DNA from: Acidovorax sp. 69
GTDB taxonomy: Bacteria > Pseudomonadota > Gammaproteobacteria > Burkholderiales > Burkholderiaceae_C
DNA: 64,000 nucleotides
Reading direction: 5' to 3'
NCBI RefSeq assembly: GCF_002797445.1
Contig: NZ_PGEP01000001.1
Coordinates: 723,001-787,000 of the forward strand
Both the position numbers and the translations under genes were made by a program. How positions within the stretch are numbered: the stretch's first letter is position 1; the number at the start of each line of letters is the position of its first letter. Below are positions 60,399 to 64,000 of the stretch, in pieces. The notes under the pieces were generated by a model that saw only the letters and a program-made list of their open reading frames with translations, made no database searches and had not been told where the DNA came from.

Positions 60399-61782
60399 AG
60401 CCCCTTCCGACTGGACGCGCTTCATGGATGACGCGCGCGAGCGCGTGGCCGAGCGCGCACCGCTGGAAACGCGTGGCACGCTGACCCGCCTCACGGGCCT
60501 GGTGCTGGAGGCTGTAGGGATTCGTGTGCCAGTAGGGTCTCAGTGCATGGTGCAGATGCCTGGACATTATCCCGTGCTCGCCGAGGTGGTGGGTTTTTCG
60601 GCCGACCGCGCGTTTTTGATGCCTGCGGGCGATATCCACGGGCTGTCCAGCGGGGCCAGCGTGGTCCCCGCAGCACCCTATGTTCCGATGCCCCGTTTGG
60701 GCGAGCCCCCACGGCCCGTGCAGCGTGCGGGCGTTTTGCGTTTGCCGATGGGCGACGGTTTATTGGGGCGGGTGGTGGACGCCCAGGGCTTGCCGTTGGA
60801 CCATGGCGGTCCTGTGCAGGATGTGGTTTCAGAGCCTATGGGGCGCCGGCAGATCAATGCCATGGACCGTGACCCGGTCCGGGAGCCGCTGGATACCGGG
60901 GTTCGCGCCATCAATGCCCTGTTGACCGTAGGGCGGGGCCAGCGGCTGGGTTTGTTCGCAGGCTCAGGGGTGGGGAAAAGTGTGTTGCTGGGCATGATGG
61001 CCCGTTACACCCGGGCGGATGTCATTGTGGTCGGGCTCATTGGCGAGCGAGGCCGCGAAGTCAAGGAGTTCGTGGAGGACATTCTGGGCGAAGAAGGCCG
61101 GGCACGCTCTGTGGTGGTGGCTGCGCCTGCCGACGCACCTCCGCTGTTGCGCATGCAGGGCGCTGCCTATGCCACGGCCATTGCCGAGCATTTTCGCGAC
61201 AAGGGGCAGCATGTGCTGCTGCTCATGGATTCGCTCACCCGCTATGCGATGGCTCAGCGTGAGATTGCACTGGCCATCGGCGAACCTCCCGCAACCAAGG
61301 GGTATCCGCCGTCGTGTTTTGCCAAGCTGCCACAGCTGGTGGAGCGCAGTGGCAATGGCCTGCACGGGGTAGGTTCCATCACGGCTTTTTATACCGTACT
61401 GTCGGAGGGCGACGATCAGCAGGACCCTATTGCCGATGCGGCGCGCGCCATTTTGGATGGGCATATCGTCTTGTCGCGGGCGCTGGCGGAGACGGGACAT
61501 TTCCCCGCCATTGATATCGAGCAATCGGCCTCGCGGGTGATGCACAACGTGGTGTCGCGCGGTCATTTTGATTTGGCCAGGCGCTTCCGCGCGGTGTACT
61601 CGCGCTATCAGAAGAGCCGTGATCTGGTGCAGGTAGGCGCGTACATGAGTGGTTCAGATCCCGCGCTGGATGAGGCGATCCGCTTGCAGCCGCAGATGGC
61701 GAGCTTTCTGCAGCAGGACATGTTCGAGGCTGCTTCCATGGACCAGAGCGTAACGGCCATGGCGTCGGTTCTGGATCGTTGA
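60382..61782 (+). CDS. fliI: Flagellar type III export ATPase FliI
   Basis: A 466-residue F1-beta-like ATPase. The Walker A loop is [21 protein letters not shown]. The Walker B region is [35 protein letters not shown], and [23 protein letters not shown] is typical. GGAG lies 8 bases before the ATG (MAMTVEAP); a second ATG two codons later is possible. It works with FliH and FliJ at the cytoplasmic side of the export gate. Confidence 0.98.
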   Translation: MAMTVEAPSDWTRFMDDARERVAERAPLETRGTLTRLTGLVLEAVGIRVPVGSQCMVQMPGHYPVLAEVVGFSADRAFLMPAGDIHGLSSGASVVPAAPYVPMPRLGEPPRPVQRAGVLRLPMGDGLLGRVVDAQGLPLDHGGPVQDVVSEPMGRRQINAMDRDPVREPLDTGVRAINALLTVGRGQRLGLFAGSGVGKSVLLGMMARYTRADVIVVGLIGERGREVKEFVEDILGEEGRARSVVVAAPADAPPLLRMQGAAYATAIAEHFRDKGQHVLLLMDSLTRYAMAQREIALAIGEPPATKGYPPSCFAKLPQLVERSGNGLHGVGSITAFYTVLSEGDDQQDPIADAARAILDGHIVLSRALAETGHFPAIDIEQSASRVMHNVVSRGHFDLARRFRAVYSRYQKSRDLVQVGAYMSGSDPALDEAIRLQPQMASFLQQDMFEAASMDQSVTAMASVLDR

Positions 61783-61801
61783 ACTGCACAGGTAGTTGGT
61801 C

Positions 61802-62266
61802 ATGTCCAGCCTGAACTCCCTCTCTGTCGCGGTGGAAGTGGCGTCCCGCAAGCGGGATGACGCTCGCAAGGTGCTGCAAGACGCGCTGGCTGCGCAACAG
61901 GCGGCGCGCGCGCAACTCGATCAGTTGGAGGACTATGCTCGTGAAACAGAGTCCCGCTGGGGGGTAAAAGCGGATACGGCGATGCAGCCCGAAGTGATGT
62001 ATCACCACTACCAGTTCATGAATCGGCTGGGCCATGCCGCCAGCATTCAGACGGGTGTGGTGGGCGATCAATCGGGCCGGGTTGAGAGCGCCCAGCGCGC
62101 TTTGCTGGAAGCGGAGTTGCGTCTTACAAGTCTGCGCAAGGTGGTAGACAAGCGGCGCCATGACCTGGAGTTGCAGCAGATGCGCCGGGATCAGAAACAA
62201 ACCGATGAACGGGCGGCGCTGCAATATCGCAACGCTAGTCAGGGCTCTCAGGGCCAGGAGTATTGA
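61802..62266 (+). CDS. fliJ: Flagellar export protein FliJ
   Basis: A 154-residue coiled-coil protein that acts in the middle of the FliI ring and promotes chaperone recycling. The sequence LAVEVASRKRDDARKVLQDALAAQQAARAQLDQLEDYARE and QRALLEAELRLTSLRKVVDKRRHDLELQQMRRDQKQTDER fit FliJ. It follows fliI after 19 bp and is followed at 2 bp by fliK. The family is weakly conserved; position supports the call. Confidence 0.93.
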   Translation: MSSLNSLSVAVEVASRKRDDARKVLQDALAAQQAARAQLDQLEDYARETESRWGVKADTAMQPEVMYHHYQFMNRLGHAASIQTGVVGDQSGRVESAQRALLEAELRLTSLRKVVDKRRHDLELQQMRRDQKQTDERAALQYRNASQGSQGQEY

Positions 62267-62268
62267 CC

Positions 62269-63516
62269 ATGGAACAGGCAAAAATATCCTCTTCGCAAGG
62301 CACGCAGCCGGCCCACGCGGCACGTGCCAAGGCTCCGGCGCAGCAAGGAGTAGATGCCAGCGACGCTGCGGGCAACGGTGGCTTTTTGGCGCTATTGGCG
62401 GCTTTGGACTCAACGTCTTTGGGTGATGGACCGCTTGACCTGGGGGCCCCAGATATGGGGCCTGCAGACATTGCTTCGGATGCCACCAGCGGCAGCGTCG
62501 ACACAGCCGCGATGGCCGCATGGCAAGGCCTTCTTACCCCGATGCAAGGTGAGAGCACCCTTCGTACTGGTTTGGCAGGAGTTGATGATCGTGCGGGGTC
62601 GATTGCACTGGGTGCGAAGTCTGGAATCGCTGACGGAATCGAGTTGTCCATGGGGGGGCTTCCCAGGGGATTGGTGGCTGAGACCACAAAGCTCGATACC
62701 TCTGCCGACTTTCAAGACGGGCAACCTCAGGGCACTGTGGCCGGATTTGGTCGCATCTTCTCGCGCATGCAGAGTACGCAGACGCAGCGAGCAGGCGGTA
62801 TCAATGGTGGTGAACTGTCTGCTGGGAAAAATGCAGCAGGCGATTCAACGCAGCGCTTGTCTGCGATGCACGGCGCGAGCGCGGCCGCCCTTGTCCAGGC
62901 GTCAAACGAGCGTTCTGTCGCTGGCCAGCAGCATGCAGGGGGCGCTGGTGCAGAGCGCGGTATCGGAGCGTCCGGCGTGCCTATCGGGCCAGATGTGATT
63001 CCAGCACTGGTCGATGGCGTACAGACATTGGGGGCGTCCTCACGGGGGGCGGAGTCTTCAGGGGGCGGTCGCCAGAGTGAGGGGCATGCCGGAGGCGGTT
63101 CCTGGTCTGAAGGAGTGGGGGCATCGTCGCCTGTGGAGACTGGCAATGTTGACACTTCCGCCATGTTCGCCGATTCGAACCCCATGGGCGCTGAAGAGCA
63201 GGTGGCTGATCAGGTAGCGTACTGGGTGAATCAGAAAACCCAAAACGCAGAGATGACGCTTGATCGCGATGGGCAGCCTGTTGAGGTGTCTGTCTCGTTG
63301 TCTGGCAACGAGGCGCATGTCTCCTTTCGAAGTGACCAGCCACAGACGCGTGAATTGCTCGATCAGAGCATGGCCCAGTTGCGCGATTTGCTGCGTGGTG
63401 AAGGTCTGGTGCTGTCGGGCATGTCGGTTGGCACGTCGGCGCGGGATGGTAGCGGGGGGGCGGTGGCGAGTCAGACCCATCCCGTCGACGTGAGGGCGGG
63501 CGTCAGGCGCGGGTGA
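62269..63516 (+). CDS. fliK: Hook-length control protein FliK
   Basis: A 415-residue protein. The long N-terminal two thirds are Gly/Ser/Ala rich and of low conservation. The C-terminal Flg_hook domain is about residues 310-390, with AYWVNQKTQNAEMTLDRDGQPVEVSVSLSGNEAHVSF and TRELLDQSMAQLRDLLRGEGLVLSGMSVG. CAGGAG lies 8 bases before the ATG. FliK measures hook length and triggers the FlhB switch. A run of seven G near the end (63450-63456) keeps frame. Confidence 0.94.
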   Translation: MEQAKISSSQGTQPAHAARAKAPAQQGVDASDAAGNGGFLALLAALDSTSLGDGPLDLGAPDMGPADIASDATSGSVDTAAMAAWQGLLTPMQGESTLRTGLAGVDDRAGSIALGAKSGIADGIELSMGGLPRGLVAETTKLDTSADFQDGQPQGTVAGFGRIFSRMQSTQTQRAGGINGGELSAGKNAAGDSTQRLSAMHGASAAALVQASNERSVAGQQHAGGAGAERGIGASGVPIGPDVIPALVDGVQTLGASSRGAESSGGGRQSEGHAGGGSWSEGVGASSPVETGNVDTSAMFADSNPMGAEEQVADQVAYWVNQKTQNAEMTLDRDGQPVEVSVSLSGNEAHVSFRSDQPQTRELLDQSMAQLRDLLRGEGLVLSGMSVGTSARDGSGGAVASQTHPVDVRAGVRRG

Positions 63517-63690
63517 TTGCCAGCGCACCTGTGGGCACGGCATCCCTTGCTCGCGGCAGTGGGGGTTCTGATCGGGCCGTGGACATCTTCGTGTAAACCG
63601 GATGTGGGAGATGCTGGCTTTTTGCCAACCCCATCTTCCCCGATATCGATTCCGAGCACGGTGAATGCCATGGTTTTGGGCTTTTATTCT

Positions 63691-63728
63691 GGCTATTATT
63701 GGTTGCACCCCCGCCCAATAATGGGCCA
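63691..63728. promoter_or_regulatory. Inverted repeat upstream of fliL
   Basis: ATTATTGG (63695-63702) and CCAATAAT (63715-63722) are perfect arms 12 bp apart. Flanking TGGC and GCCA extend the symmetry. The architecture loosely resembles FlhDC boxes, but the core bases differ. The site lies about 70 bases upstream of the fliL start. Confidence 0.4.
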
Positions 63729-63793
63729 TCCGGCTTTGCTTGCACTTTGAGAGCGCATGCACGGCTTGCTCTCTACCGCAAGGAACATCCATC

Positions 63794-64000
63794 GTGTCAG
63801 CCAATACCTCCGCGGCAGCTCCGGCCAAAAGCAAGAAGATGCTTGTGATCATCATTGCCGTCGTGGTGGTGGTGCTGGTCATCGGGGGGGCGCTGCAGCA
63901 TGGTTTCTCTCAAACCGTTCGCATGCGGACGAAGAGGAAGGCGGTGCTCCCGCCGCTGCCCGCAAAGAGGCGCCCAAGGTGGCGCCTACTTTCCTTCCGA
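63794..64000 (+). pseudogene. fliL: fliL, partial at window end, frame lost in G7 run
   Basis: The GTG start follows AAGGAA by eight bases and gives MSANTSAAAPAKSKKMLVII, then the membrane helix IAVVVVVLVI. At 63884-63890 is a run of seven G. One more G (or two fewer) gives a sensible FliL continuation: GAAAWFLSN, then ADEEEGGAPAAARKEAPKVAPTFLP. As written, the frame turns basic and non-FliL-like after residue 32. FliL is a stator-linked membrane protein. The gene runs off the window. Confidence 0.75.

Overview
The window looks like chromosomal DNA of a motile betaproteobacterium of the order Burkholderiales, most likely family Comamonadaceae (Acidovorax or a close relative). The grounds are high GC, the flagellar gene order, a single 'late flagellar' sigma-28 system, and a short dispersed repeat with a TAGCTGCTAGCGCTT-like core that I associate with this family from memory. 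This is inference; no 16S or other marker lies in the window. No tRNA, rRNA, CRISPR array, IS element or phage gene was found. Layout: (1) 148-8522, a mixed block: a giant AsmA-like DUF748 envelope protein, an AlaX-type tRNA editing protein, a creatininase-family amidohydrolase, a histidine phosphatase and a membrane beta-propeller protein. (2) 8600-16127, nine co-directional genes with 4-nt overlaps at three junctions: LysE exporter, EamA transporter, DHCW cupin, LysN-like aminotransferase, GST, two PhzF-family proteins, VOC protein and threonine dehydratase-like enzyme. They are headed by a divergent MocR regulator (16270-17754) and share a 10-bp perfect inverted repeat in the intergenic region. 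(3) 17780-31944, an HDOD protein and then flgLKJIHGFEDCB on the minus strand, with flgA, flgM and flgN divergent from flgB. (4) 32009-41451, on the minus strand, motA-motB-cheY-cheZ-flhB-flhA-flhF-flhG-like-fliA. (5) 41883-50329, a seven-gene nucleotide-sugar pathway (rfbF, rfbG, RmlC-type epimerase, C-methyltransferase, DegT aminotransferase, GNAT, hexapeptide acyltransferase) facing an O-GlcNAc-transferase-like TPR/GT41 protein. (6) 50415-56170, two divergent flagellin genes of identical length, then fliD, fliS and fliT. (7) 56489-64000, fliE divergent from fliFGHIJK and the start of fliL. How the parts work together: regions 3, 4, 6 and 7 encode basal body, rod, rings, hook, export gate, export ATPase, motor and filament. 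FliA (sigma-28) with its anti-sigma factor FlgM would switch on late genes, and good sigma-28-like promoters lie upstream of flgM, both flagellins and fliS. Region 5 is best read as a flagellin glycosylation module: the operon would build a CDP-linked, C-methylated, N-acylated 4-amino-6-deoxyhexose, and the GT41 protein next to flagellin would attach it to Ser/Thr. That link is inference from gene content and position. Points needing a second look: flgK and fliL each lose frame in a run of seven G/C, either through base-calling error or slippage. A short dispersed repeat is also found read in frame inside rfbG and the VOC gene. The FlhG-like protein has lost its P-loop. cheA, cheW, cheR, cheD, cheB and flhDC are absent from the positions where they usually sit beside motAB.
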